Origin: DASVUC01 sp036387255
GTDB lineage: Bacteria > Planctomycetota > Phycisphaerae > Tepidisphaerales > Tepidisphaeraceae
DNA length: 20,933 nucleotides
Assembly: GCA_036387255.1 (NCBI GenBank)
Contig: DASVUC010000217.1
Coordinates: 1-20,933, forward strand
Reading direction: 5' to 3'
The notes beneath the pieces were generated by a model. It did not search any database. It was not told the DNA's origin and saw only the letters and a program-made list of their open reading frames with translations. Both the position numbers and the translations under genes were made by a program. Positions 13,726-20,933 of this stretch are shown here, one piece after another (positions within the stretch are counted from its first letter, which is position 1; each line of letters opens with the position of its first letter).

Positions 13726-14697
13726 ATGGTTCGTGCGGTGAAAGAGTTTCTGAAGAGCGCGGAGTGGCGCCGGCAGCATCGATGGCGGCGGGTGATCTGG
13801 AGCGCGATGGTGCGGGTGGGGCTGACGGGGCTGCATGGGTTGCCGCTGAACCGGAGGTGGGTGGAGATCCACTGGCGGAAAATGCCGCTGGTGGGGCTGG
13901 ATCCGGCGATGCACGGATTGAAGATCGTGCAGATTTCCGACATCCATTACAGCCCGATGGTGGGACGTCGGTACCTGACGCAGTACGTGCACTGGATTAA
14001 CGACCTTCGGCCAGACCTGGTGGTGGTGACGGGAGACCTGGTCACCGGCGGGTATCGGTATTCGGAAAAGGTGGCGCAGCTGCTTTCACAGCTGACGGCG
14101 AAGCATGGGGTGATCTGTACGTTCGGGAATCATGACTACACGATGTTCGGAAAGAACCAGGGGATACGGGGCAAGCGGCGCGCGCAGCACCTGGAAGACA
14201 TGCTGAAGAAGTATGGGCTGATGGTGCTGCGGAATCAGACGCACTTGCTCCAGGTGAAGGGCGCCAAGACGCCGGTGGGAATTGTGGGGCTGGATGATGA
14301 ATGGTCGGGGCACATCGATCCGAAGGCGGCGTGGGATGGGGTGGATGGGAACGTGCCGATTGTGTGTCTGAATCACAATCCGATCAATGTGCTGGAGTTG
14401 ATGGAGTACCCGTGGCAGTGGATGCTCAGCGGTCACACGCACGGGCGACAGATCGGGCAGACGAAAATCGCCCGGGCGTTTTTGAAGAAGCGCTGGCGGC
14501 ATTACACGCACGGGTATTACGCGGTGCAGGGGAGGCATTTGTACGTGAACCGAGGATTGAGCTACGGGCAGCGCGTGAAGGATTGGTGTCGGCCGGAGAT
14601 CACGGTGTTTAAGCTGGTGGGGGATCGGCAGGAGATGGCGGTGAAGGAGCGGGTAGGGATGGTGGAACTGGGGGCGCACAAGCCGGTGGAAGAGTGA
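13726..14697 (+). CDS. Calcineurin-like metallophosphoesterase, YaeI/LpxG-type
   Basis: The 323-residue protein carries the full set of dinuclear-metal motifs of the metallophosphoesterase superfamily: QISDIH (D72, H74), VVTGDLV (D104), TFGNHDY (N135, H136), CLNHNP (H217) and SGHTHGRQ (H237, H239). The N-terminal ~60 residues are basic, with a weakly hydrophobic patch (WSAMVRVGLTGLHG) that may associate with the membrane. The GHTHGRQ ending and overall shape resemble the YaeI/YkuE branch, some members of which hydrolyse UDP-diacylglucosamine or other membrane-linked phosphoesters; the substrate here is not established. The ATG at 13726 follows GGAAGGGG (13706-13713); a TTG one codon upstream is less likely. 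It has no obvious functional link to its neighbours. Confidence 0.88.
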   Translation: MVRAVKEFLKSAEWRRQHRWRRVIWSAMVRVGLTGLHGLPLNRRWVEIHWRKMPLVGLDPAMHGLKIVQISDIHYSPMVGRRYLTQYVHWINDLRPDLVVVTGDLVTGGYRYSEKVAQLLSQLTAKHGVICTFGNHDYTMFGKNQGIRGKRRAQHLEDMLKKYGLMVLRNQTHLLQVKGAKTPVGIVGLDDEWSGHIDPKAAWDGVDGNVPIVCLNHNPINVLELMEYPWQWMLSGHTHGRQIGQTKIARAFLKKRWRHYTHGYYAVQGRHLYVNRGLSYGQRVKDWCRPEITVFKLVGDRQEMAVKERVGMVELGAHKPVEE

Positions 14698-14727
14698 TCG
14701 CCGCGGTTCCGCCACTCTTGGGGAGAT

Positions 14728-14756
14728 TTGTAATTCGATGCCATTTTCACTAGCGT
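14728..14756 (+). promoter_or_regulatory. Possible promoter of the pyrR-pyrB-pyrC run
   Basis: TTGTAA (14728-14733) and TAGCGT (14751-14756) are 17 bases apart. Nine bases separate the -10 element from the ATG, so any leader would be at most a few bases. That leaves no room for the attenuator leader through which PyrR acts in Bacillus. Confidence 0.4.
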
Positions 14757-14765
14757 CATCGGCTG

Positions 14766-15299
14766 ATGCGGAACAGCTACGATCCGGGCGATGTGCAGAG
14801 GATTCTTGAGCAGTTGGTGGGGAAGGTCGCGGGCGCTTTTGATGCATCGAGTGCGCTGAACATCGTGGGCATTCGCACGCGCGGCGAGGTGCTGGCGGGA
14901 AGGTTAGCGGAGCTGTTGCGATCCAGAGGGTTTGGTCAGATCGGGCGGGGCGTTCTGGACATCACGCTTTATCGGGATGATTTGTCGGAGATCGGGCCCC
15001 GGCCGCTGGTTCGGCCAACACGGATCGAGATTGATATCGATGGTGTGCCGTTGTTGCTGGTGGACGATGTGCTGTTCACTGGCCGCAGCGTGCGGGCGGG
15101 GCTGGATGCGCTGGCGGATTTTGGACGGCCGAGCGCGATTCGGCTTGCGGTGCTGGTGGATCGGGGGGGAAGGGAGCTGCCGATTCAGGCGGACTTCGTC
15201 GGGATTACGCTGAACGATGTGCCAGGGGATCACCGGGTCAATGTGCAGTTGAGTGAGGTGGATGGAAAGGATGGGATTGAGGTGGAGCCGCGGGAGTAA
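14766..15299 (+). CDS. pyrR: PyrR-type phosphoribosyltransferase (pyrimidine regulator / uracil phosphoribosyltransferase)
   Basis: The 177-residue product matches PyrR in length and layout. NIVGIRTRGEVLAGRLAELL (~32-51) is followed by LDITLYRDDLSEIGPRPLV, and the PRPP-binding loop LLVDDVLFTGRSVR (97-110) carries the acidic pair D100/D101. The closing part includes LAVLVDRGGRELPIQADFVG. PyrR either binds pyr mRNA to control attenuation, makes UMP from uracil and PRPP, or both. It heads a run with pyrB (20 bases downstream) and pyrC. Because no attenuator is visible upstream, a mainly enzymatic role, or regulation elsewhere, is possible. There is no strong Shine-Dalgarno sequence. Confidence 0.92.
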   Translation: MRNSYDPGDVQRILEQLVGKVAGAFDASSALNIVGIRTRGEVLAGRLAELLRSRGFGQIGRGVLDITLYRDDLSEIGPRPLVRPTRIEIDIDGVPLLLVDDVLFTGRSVRAGLDALADFGRPSAIRLAVLVDRGGRELPIQADFVGITLNDVPGDHRVNVQLSEVDGKDGIEVEPRE

Positions 15300-15319
15300 C
15301 GCACAGGCGGGTCTTTGGT

Positions 15320-16258
15320 ATGCACATGCAAGACACTCAACGGTGGACACGGCGACACTTGCTCGGGCTCGAAGAGCTCTCGGCGGAGGAGATTTCTTTT
15401 GTCTTGGATACGGCGGATTCGTTCAAGGAGGTGTCGACACGTTCGGTGAAGAAGGTGCCGGCGCTGCGGGGGAGGGTGGTGGTGAACGCGTTCTTTGAGG
15501 ATTCGACGCGGACGCGCGTGAGCTTTGGCCTGGCAGCGCAGAGACTGTCGGCGGATGTTGTCGATTTCTCCGAGAAAACTTCTTCGACGAAGAAGGGGGA
15601 GACGCTGATCGATACGGCCCGCAACATCGAGGCGATGGGGATCGATGTGATGGTCGTGCGGCATTCCGCGGCGGGATCGGCACAGGTGCTGGCGCGGAAC
15701 CTGAAGTGCCATGTGGTGAACGCGGGGGATGGCGCGCATGAGCATCCGACGCAGGGTTTGCTGGACTTGTACACAATCCGCGAGCGGTTCGGGCGCGTGG
15801 AAGGATTGAAGGTGGCGATCGTGGGGGACATTGCCAATTCGCGCGTGGCGCGGTCGGATTTATGGGGGCTGAAGAAGCTGGGAGCAGAGGTGATCCTGGT
15901 CGGGCCGCCGACGCTGTTGCCGCGCGCGTTTGAACAGCTTGGCGCGCGGGTGGTGCATGACCTGGACAGCGTCATTGGGGAGGTGGATGTGGTGAACATG
16001 CTGCGGGTGCAGTTTGAGCGGATTCAATCATCGCAGTTTCCGACGGTGCGGGAATTCACATCGATGTATGGGCTCACCTGGGATCGGTTTCAGCGGTGCA
16101 AGAAGGATGTGTTTGTGATGCATCCCGGGCCGATGAATCGGGGGATCGAGATTTCGAGCGACATTGCGGATGGGGCACAGAGTGGGATTTTACAACAGGT
16201 CGCCAACGGTCTCGCAGTGCGAATGGCCGTCCTGTATCTGGTGACCTCAGGTGAGTGA
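15320..16258 (+). CDS. pyrB: Aspartate carbamoyltransferase catalytic subunit
   Basis: This enzyme joins carbamoyl phosphate to aspartate, the committed step of pyrimidine synthesis. At 312 residues it has the family-usual length. Diagnostic features are AFFEDSTRTRVSF (57-69, carbamoyl phosphate loop, with D where many members have P), SSTKKGET (88-95, mobile-loop lysine), VVRHSAAGS (112-120), HPTQGLLD (142-149) and VMHPGPMNRGIEI near the C-terminus. No regulatory subunit gene (pyrI) lies nearby, so the enzyme may be a bare trimer or pair with PyrC. ATG codons occur at 15320 and 15326; the first is used here. Its stop is 16 bases before the pyrC ATG, so the two are almost certainly co-transcribed. 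Confidence 0.97.
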   Translation: MHMQDTQRWTRRHLLGLEELSAEEISFVLDTADSFKEVSTRSVKKVPALRGRVVVNAFFEDSTRTRVSFGLAAQRLSADVVDFSEKTSSTKKGETLIDTARNIEAMGIDVMVVRHSAAGSAQVLARNLKCHVVNAGDGAHEHPTQGLLDLYTIRERFGRVEGLKVAIVGDIANSRVARSDLWGLKKLGAEVILVGPPTLLPRAFEQLGARVVHDLDSVIGEVDVVNMLRVQFERIQSSQFPTVREFTSMYGLTWDRFQRCKKDVFVMHPGPMNRGIEISSDIADGAQSGILQQVANGLAVRMAVLYLVTSGE

Positions 16259-16274
16259 GGTCGAGACTGGAGCT

Positions 16275-17564
16275 ATGGGCACACTGCTGATTACCAATGG
16301 GACGATCCTGGATCCCGCTCAGGCGATGGAGCGGAAGGCGGACATCCTTCTGCGCGACGGCAAGGTCGCTCAGATCGGAACCCAACTTGGCAAGGCTGAT
16401 GAAACCATCGATGCAACCGGCTGCCTGGTTACGCCGGGCCTGATGGACATCCACGTTCACTTCCGCGAGCCCGGCGATGAAGAAGAGGAGACGATTGCGT
16501 CGGGATCGCGCGCCGCGGTGGCGGGGGGGTTCACCACCGTGTGCTGCATGCCGAACACGAAGCCGCCGCTGGATAATGAGGCGGCGATTGAGTTCGTGCT
16601 GAGGGAATCGGAGCGGGTGGGGTGCGCGAATGTGCTGCCGATCGGGGCGATCACGAAGGGGCGGGCGGGGAAGGAACTGGCGGAGATTGGCTCAATGCAC
16701 GCGCGCGGGGCAGTGGCGTTCAGCGATGATGGGGTGGGGGTGGCGGATGCATCCGTGATGCGCAAGGCGCTCCAGTATTCGAAGATGTTCGACACGGTGC
16801 TCATGCAGCATTGCGAGGAGCCGACGCTGTCGGGCGGGTCGATGCACGCTGGGCTGGTGTCGACGACGCTGGGGCTCGGCGGCATTCCGGCGGAGGCGGA
16901 GCAGCTCATGATCGCGCGCGACCTGCTGCTGAATCGGACCATTGGGTGCCGGTATCACGTGCAGCATATTTCGACCGCGTGGAGCGTGGAGCTGGTTCGG
17001 CGGGGGAAGCGCGATGGGCAGAAGGTGACGTGCGAAGTCGCGCCGCATCATCTGCTGCTCACGGATGAGATGTGCCGGTCGTTTGATACTAATTACAAGA
17101 TGAATCCACCGCTGCGGACGGGCGGCGACGTGGCGGCGTGCATCGAGGGGGTGAAGGACGGAACAGTCGATTGCCTGGCGACGGATCATGCGCCGCACCT
17201 GGCGGAAGAGAAAGAGCTGGAGTTTCCGTCGGCGGCGTTCGGGATTTTGGGTCTGGAGTGCGCGCTGGCGCTGTATGTGAAGGCGCTGGTGGAGCCGGGG
17301 CATATCAGTTGGATGAAGCTGATCGAGTTGATGACGATCGGCGGCGCGCGAATCGTGAAGCTTCACAACAAGGGGACGCTGCGCCAGGGGGCGGATGCAG
17401 ATGTGACGATAATCGATCCGGAAATGAAGTGGACGATCGATGCCGAGGCGTTCGCCAGCAAGAGCCGGAACTGCCCGTTCCACGGTTGGGAAGTGAAAGG
17501 GCGCGCGGTGAAGACGATCGTGGGAGGAGCGGTGAAGTGGGAGCTGGAGAAGCAGCTTAGGTGA
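16275..17564 (+). CDS. pyrC: Dihydroorotase (class I, PyrC of Bacillus type)
   Basis: The zinc amidohydrolase closes carbamoyl aspartate to dihydroorotate, directly after PyrB. The 429-residue product retains the class I metal ligands: H60 and H62 in MDIHVHFREPG, D151/D152 in AFSDDG, H179 in QHCEE, H231 in VQHIS and D304 in ATDHAPH. These positions closely match Bacillus-type enzymes. The start at 16275 opens with the expected MGTLLITNGTI; a GTG at 16251 would overlap pyrB. The first ~200 bases favour C-ending codons, unlike the G-ending rest of the gene. The stop overlaps that of the convergent kinase gene by eight bases. Confidence 0.97.
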   Translation: MGTLLITNGTILDPAQAMERKADILLRDGKVAQIGTQLGKADETIDATGCLVTPGLMDIHVHFREPGDEEEETIASGSRAAVAGGFTTVCCMPNTKPPLDNEAAIEFVLRESERVGCANVLPIGAITKGRAGKELAEIGSMHARGAVAFSDDGVGVADASVMRKALQYSKMFDTVLMQHCEEPTLSGGSMHAGLVSTTLGLGGIPAEAEQLMIARDLLLNRTIGCRYHVQHISTAWSVELVRRGKRDGQKVTCEVAPHHLLLTDEMCRSFDTNYKMNPPLRTGGDVAACIEGVKDGTVDCLATDHAPHLAEEKELEFPSAAFGILGLECALALYVKALVEPGHISWMKLIELMTIGGARIVKLHNKGTLRQGADADVTIIDPEMKWTIDAEAFASKSRNCPFHGWEVKGRAVKTIVGGAVKWELEKQLR

Positions 17565-19779
17565 GCTGCGCGATGGCTTTGGTGCTGGCGGGGATGTTGG
17601 CGTTGATGGTGTTGACGAGGTGGTCGATGTCGACTGGCTTGGGGATGAGGTCTTGAGCGCCGAGGGCTTTCACTTCGTCAATGCGGGCAGGCGAGACGTC
17701 GCCGCTGACGGCGAGCATGCACTTTAAGCTGGCGGGGCGTTGAGTTCGAAGCTTGCGCAGGATTTCTGAGCCGTCGATGTCCGGGAGCATCAGATCGAGC
17801 AGGAGGACCTGGGGGAAATCGTGGGCGAGGATCTGAAGCGCGGCGCGGCCGTGTTCGGCCTGGATGACGGTTGCGCCTTCGGAGGCAAGAACCTTGGCGG
17901 TGGCGCGGCGGGTCATCTCATGATCTTCGACGAGCAGGATGCGCAGTCCGGCGAGTCGGCCATGATGGGCGCGGGATGGGTCGAGCGGTTTGACGGCCGG
18001 AGGCGTCACGCGAAGCGTGTGGGGAATGCGCACCGTGAAGGTGGCGCCTTCGCCGGGCGTGGATTCGACGGAGAGGGTGCAGCCGAGCGTGGTGACGAGG
18101 CGCTTGCAGATCGCGAGTCCAAGGCCGGTGCCCTTGGAGCGATCGCGGGCGGGGTTTCGGAGCTGGACGAACTCGTCGAAGATGTCGTTGAGGTGCTCGG
18201 CGGGAATGCCGATGCCGGTGTCGATGACTTTGATCTCGACCGAGCCATCGGAGAGCACGGCGCCGTGAACCTTGACGCCGCCGGTTGCGGTGAACTTGAT
18301 GGCGTTGCCAATGAGGTTTCCCAGGACGCGGGCCAGCTTCATGCGGTCCGTGCGGAGCCAGATCGCCTCGCCAGAGAGCTGAGCCTGGAGGTGGAGGTTT
18401 TGTTCCTGGGCGAGTGGGAGAAGTTGCTTCACTTCGGCGTGAATGACCGGCCAGAGCTGGAAGGATTGGGGCTGGAGGTCGAGGGCGGCGGAGTCGAAGC
18501 GGGCGAGGTCGAGGACGTCGGAGACGAGCTCGACGAGCAAGCGCGCGGAGGATTGGAGGTCGCGCGCCATGTCGGCGATTTCGGTGCTGGGGATGCCGCT
18601 CCTGGCGGCGCGGGAGATGAGCTCGGCCATCAGGTTGATGGCGTTCGCGGGCGTGCGGACGTCGTGGGAGACGGCGGCGAGGAAGCGGGTCTTGCGCTGG
18701 GAGGCTTCTTCGGCCTGTAGGCGGCGCTGGTGGAGCTGAACCTGAAGGTCGATGGCTTCAACGACGAGGGCGATCTGGGCTGCGAGCCATTCGACAACCT
18801 TGAAGGTTTTCTCGCACCACTGGCGTGGAGCGCGGGAGTAGACGACGACGGCGCCGGTGGTGGCGCCGGAGATCTTGAGCGGGGTGGCGAGAAGGGATTG
18901 GAAGGGCGGTCCCTGGAGGGGCTGGAGGACTTCGATGCCGGGGCACAGCGCGATGTCGGCGAGGAAGCCGGTGCGGTTTTCCTCCATGACAATCGCGGCG
19001 AAGGAGCGATCGTAGGGCCATTGCTGCCGAGCGGGGCCGGCGGCGCCGAGGCCGGCGCAGCCTCGGAGGTGGAGATGATCGTCGCGTTTTTCGACGATGG
19101 CGATGGCGTGGGCGTCGCCTTCCAGGACTTCGAGCGCGGCCTCGCAGATCCGGGAGACGACCGCCTGCTGGTCCATGTCGGTCCGCAGCCAGCGGCTGGA
19201 GGCCAGCAATCGCTCGAGGGCTTTTTCTCGGCGAACGAGTTCTTCGTTCAGCTCCTGCAACGTGGCGCTGGTGCGGACGAGTTCCTCTGCCTGTTGCTCG
19301 AGCTCTTCGGTCTGGGACTGGAGCTCTTCATTCTGACGCTGAATCTCTTCATCGCGCGTAGTGAGCTCGTCATTGACTTCTGCGAGCGCGGTGTTGGCGT
19401 GCTCGATCGCCTGGTTGCGCTGCTCGAGGCGCTCGCGGGCGCTGAGCAGCGAGTGGAGCACGCCTGCGGTAACCCAGATATTGGCGGTCATCATCGCGGC
19501 AGTCGCGCCGATGGAGCCGCCGGATTCACCCGGCAGTTGCGCATGGATGAAGAAGATCTTGATGGCGGTGGTTGCGGTGAAGGTAATCGCCATGCCCCAA
19601 AGAAGTCGGCGGTAGCGTGCCCAGAGGCAGATCAGCATGGGCACCGAATCCGCCAGCGGGACGAAGTGGTGCTGGAGGATCCAGAGGCGCAGGACGATCA
19701 TCAGCACGGTGAAGAGGGTGCAGACGGCGAGGGCGACGTCGAAGGGCGGGCGGGCAGACTGGGGCTTGATCTGGCTCAT
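17557..19779 (-). CDS. Membrane-bound hybrid histidine kinase with GAF and receiver domains
   Basis: The 740-residue signalling protein has an N-terminal membrane region (~13-110, probably three or four helices, including VALAVCTLFTVLMIVLRLWI). A long coiled coil (~112-192) repeats EEL units (QNEELQSQTEELEQQAEEL). A GAF-like domain (~200-345) follows, then HisKA with H372 (AAVSHDVRTPANAI), HATPase with N488/N492, IDTGIGIP and KGTGLGLAI, and a receiver with E618/D619, D662 (LLLDLMLPDIDG), S692 and K714. There is no output domain, so phosphate should pass to another protein or back. The start at 19779 is fixed by a four-base ATGA overlap with the stop of the CheR gene and a purine-rich GGGAAGGGAA upstream. 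Confidence 0.92.
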   Translation of the reverse strand: MSQIKPQSARPPFDVALAVCTLFTVLMIVLRLWILQHHFVPLADSVPMLICLWARYRRLLWGMAITFTATTAIKIFFIHAQLPGESGGSIGATAAMMTANIWVTAGVLHSLLSARERLEQRNQAIEHANTALAEVNDELTTRDEEIQRQNEELQSQTEELEQQAEELVRTSATLQELNEELVRREKALERLLASSRWLRTDMDQQAVVSRICEAALEVLEGDAHAIAIVEKRDDHLHLRGCAGLGAAGPARQQWPYDRSFAAIVMEENRTGFLADIALCPGIEVLQPLQGPPFQSLLATPLKISGATTGAVVVYSRAPRQWCEKTFKVVEWLAAQIALVVEAIDLQVQLHQRRLQAEEASQRKTRFLAAVSHDVRTPANAINLMAELISRAARSGIPSTEIADMARDLQSSARLLVELVSDVLDLARFDSAALDLQPQSFQLWPVIHAEVKQLLPLAQEQNLHLQAQLSGEAIWLRTDRMKLARVLGNLIGNAIKFTATGGVKVHGAVLSDGSVEIKVIDTGIGIPAEHLNDIFDEFVQLRNPARDRSKGTGLGLAICKRLVTTLGCTLSVESTPGEGATFTVRIPHTLRVTPPAVKPLDPSRAHHGRLAGLRILLVEDHEMTRRATAKVLASEGATVIQAEHGRAALQILAHDFPQVLLLDLMLPDIDGSEILRKLRTQRPASLKCMLAVSGDVSPARIDEVKALGAQDLIPKPVDIDHLVNTINANIPASTKAIAQLT

Positions 19780-20762
19780 GCGAGATTCCCTTCCCGCTGG
19801 TAGATGCACGGGGCGAGGCGAACGAAGCCGCAACCACCCGAAGGGTGTTCGGCGGTGCCGAGCACCAGGAAGCCGCCGGGCTTAAGCGCAGTGCGAAGGC
19901 GGCTGAGAAGCTGCTTGACGGCGTGGGGCTGAAGGTAAATGAGCAGATTCCGGCAGAGAATCAGGTCCCACTGGGCGACATCGCAGCAACTCATGACGTC
20001 GTTTTGTCGCCAATCAATAGCGGCACGAATGCCCGAGGCGATACGCGGGCCGTGGGAGGAGGGTTCGATAACGGAAGCTAAGAGTTCGTGAGGAAGATCG
20101 GCGAGGCGGGCGGGGTGGAAGTAACCGGCACGAGCGCGTTCAACGGCGGCGGAGCGGCAGTCGGTGCCCAGGAGCCTGGAACTGGAAAGCATCCCGGCAC
20201 CATCGAGCAATGCCGCGACTGAATACAGCTCTGCGCCATCGGAGCAGCCGGCGCTCCAGACGGAAAGGGTGGAGCAGCGTGTACGGATTTCCGGAAGCAC
20301 AAGTTGCGCGATGTCGTCGAAGACGGCGCGGTCGCGGAAGAAGGAGGTTGTGCCGATCAGAAGTGCACCCAATGCCGCGCCGAGAAGCTGCGGCCGCTCG
20401 ATCAGGCGAAGCTGTGCATCCGTGCATGTTGTCGCGCCGACGGCTCGGAGGCAGGCGCGGATTCGGCGGTGGATCGGGCGGGCGCGGTAATGGTCGGGGT
20501 TGAGGTTGAACTGTTGGAAGATCCACTCGACGAGGAGCTTCTCTTCAGCGGAGATTTGCGAGGCTGTTTCAAGCCATGGCGTGCGAGAGCTTAAACTGTC
20601 AGATGGGTCGGCGGGCTCCGGCGTGGGCGCGGGCGAGAAGGAGACCGCACGCTTGTGTCGCTGAAGGGACGAGTTCACAACCACCGGTTCCACCTGGTGA
20701 AATGTTCTCGGACGGTCGGGGGAATCTAGACCATCGGCGGGGGGGAACGCAAGAAGGCTCAC
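19776..20762 (-). CDS. CheR-type SAM-dependent protein methyltransferase
   Basis: CheR enzymes methylate glutamates of chemoreceptors using S-adenosylmethionine. The 328-residue product has an unconserved, Pro/Ser-rich N-terminus (~1-65), then the CheR helical domain (~68-135) and TSFFRD (139-144). SAM loop VWSAGCSDGAELYSVA (168-183) stands where the family usually has STGEEPYS, so the loop is altered (GAEL). LILCRNLLIYL (267-277) and LVLGTAEHPSGG complete the fold. No CheB, receptor, CheW or CheA is present nearby. The stop overlaps the hybrid-kinase start, so the pair probably works together. The start is uncertain: GTG at 20762 has no clear ribosome site, and the TAG just upstream bounds the frame. 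Confidence 0.85.
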   Translation of the reverse strand: MSLLAFPPADGLDSPDRPRTFHQVEPVVVNSSLQRHKRAVSFSPAPTPEPADPSDSLSSRTPWLETASQISAEEKLLVEWIFQQFNLNPDHYRARPIHRRIRACLRAVGATTCTDAQLRLIERPQLLGAALGALLIGTTSFFRDRAVFDDIAQLVLPEIRTRCSTLSVWSAGCSDGAELYSVAALLDGAGMLSSSRLLGTDCRSAAVERARAGYFHPARLADLPHELLASVIEPSSHGPRIASGIRAAIDWRQNDVMSCCDVAQWDLILCRNLLIYLQPHAVKQLLSRLRTALKPGGFLVLGTAEHPSGGCGFVRLAPCIYQREGNLA

Positions 20763-20777
20763 CAGGAATCTGAAACC

Positions 20778-20783
20778 ATTCTA
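20778..20783 (-). promoter_or_regulatory. Possible -10 element upstream of the CheR gene
   Basis: Read on the minus strand this is TAGAAT (five of six consensus bases), ending 15 bases before the GTG at 20762. No -35 hexamer stands out at 16-18 bases, so the call is weak. Confidence 0.3.
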
Positions 20784-20923
20784 TCGGACCCTCGAATTTT
20801 GGCATTTGACGCGGAAGCTGATGAATTTGAGGGTAGTAGGGCCGGATTGATTAAGTGGGGGTGGGGGTGTCCCGATACGACAGGAAGCGGTGCGGCCTAT
20901 GTCGCGCAGGAGGAATTCTCCGC

Positions 20924-20933
20924 GTGCTCATTA
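20924..20933 (+). CDS. Possible start of a further plus-strand gene, cut by the window edge
   Basis: A full AGGAGGA (20908-20914) lies nine bases before a GTG at 20924, followed by CTC ATT and the window end. This looks like a gene start divergent from the CheR gene, but only three codons are visible, so the product cannot be named. The rest of the gap (20763-20923) holds a G-run (GGGGGTGGGGGTG near 20857) and nothing else I can assign. Confidence 0.3.

Noticed and set aside
14704..14730. Possible PyrR-binding loop before pyrR
   Set aside because: The GGGGAGATT stretch shares only the GNGAG core with the known binding consensus; the upstream half does not match and no terminator pair follows.
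18730..19803. 357-codon plus-strand open frame opposite the hybrid kinase
   Set aside because: It overlaps the membrane, coiled-coil, GAF and HisKA coding region; the translation is low-complexity with no motifs.

Overview
The window reads as chromosomal DNA from a GC-rich, Gram-negative-type bacterium. A member of the Planctomycetota, perhaps a Phycisphaerae-like lineage, is my best guess. This rests on the mix of genes: a secreted squalene-cyclase-repeat protein, a small TPR protein, PepSY and hypothetical proteins beside a two-component system, an rsmH gene next to a LysM protein, and a long RGG tail on PNPase. The lineage is an inference; no rRNA or other decisive marker is present.

Layout, 1-10.56 kb, all on the plus strand: the 3' end of a YihY/BrkB-type membrane protein; nuoD overlapping a stand-alone NAD-binding KTN (TrkA-N) protein; a secreted prenyltransferase/squalene-oxidase-repeat protein; a probable operon of a PepSY-like lipoprotein, an unrecognised exported protein, an OmpR-type response regulator and its histidine kinase; rpsO with a strong terminator; a long imperfect inverted repeat; pnp with a strong terminator; and a 102-residue coiled-coil protein with its own promoter and terminator.

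Layout, 10.8-20.9 kb: on the minus strand, rsmH, a LysM cell-envelope protein and a short FtsL-like protein, a fragment of a division/cell-wall cluster. Then on the plus strand, a small TPR protein, a metallophosphoesterase, and the pyrimidine genes pyrR-pyrB-pyrC. Converging on pyrC from the minus strand is a CheR-type methyltransferase gene whose stop overlaps the start of a large membrane-bound hybrid histidine kinase. A possible new plus-strand gene starts at the very end.

Three signals go beyond gene content. (1) The plus strand is C-rich up to about 10.56 kb and G-rich from about 10.8 kb, whichever strand the genes to the right lie on. This is an origin-type skew change or a rearrangement or assembly junction. 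(2) nuoD, rsmH and the TPR gene each have a TANNNT -10 element exactly six bases before an ATG and little or no usable Shine-Dalgarno sequence, which points to leaderless transcripts. (3) The rpsO-pnp gap holds arms of about 70-80 bases that are approximate reverse complements around a perfect central palindrome. The CheR/hybrid-kinase pair is the most plausible under-described signalling system here. I see no CRISPR array, transposase, tRNA or rRNA.
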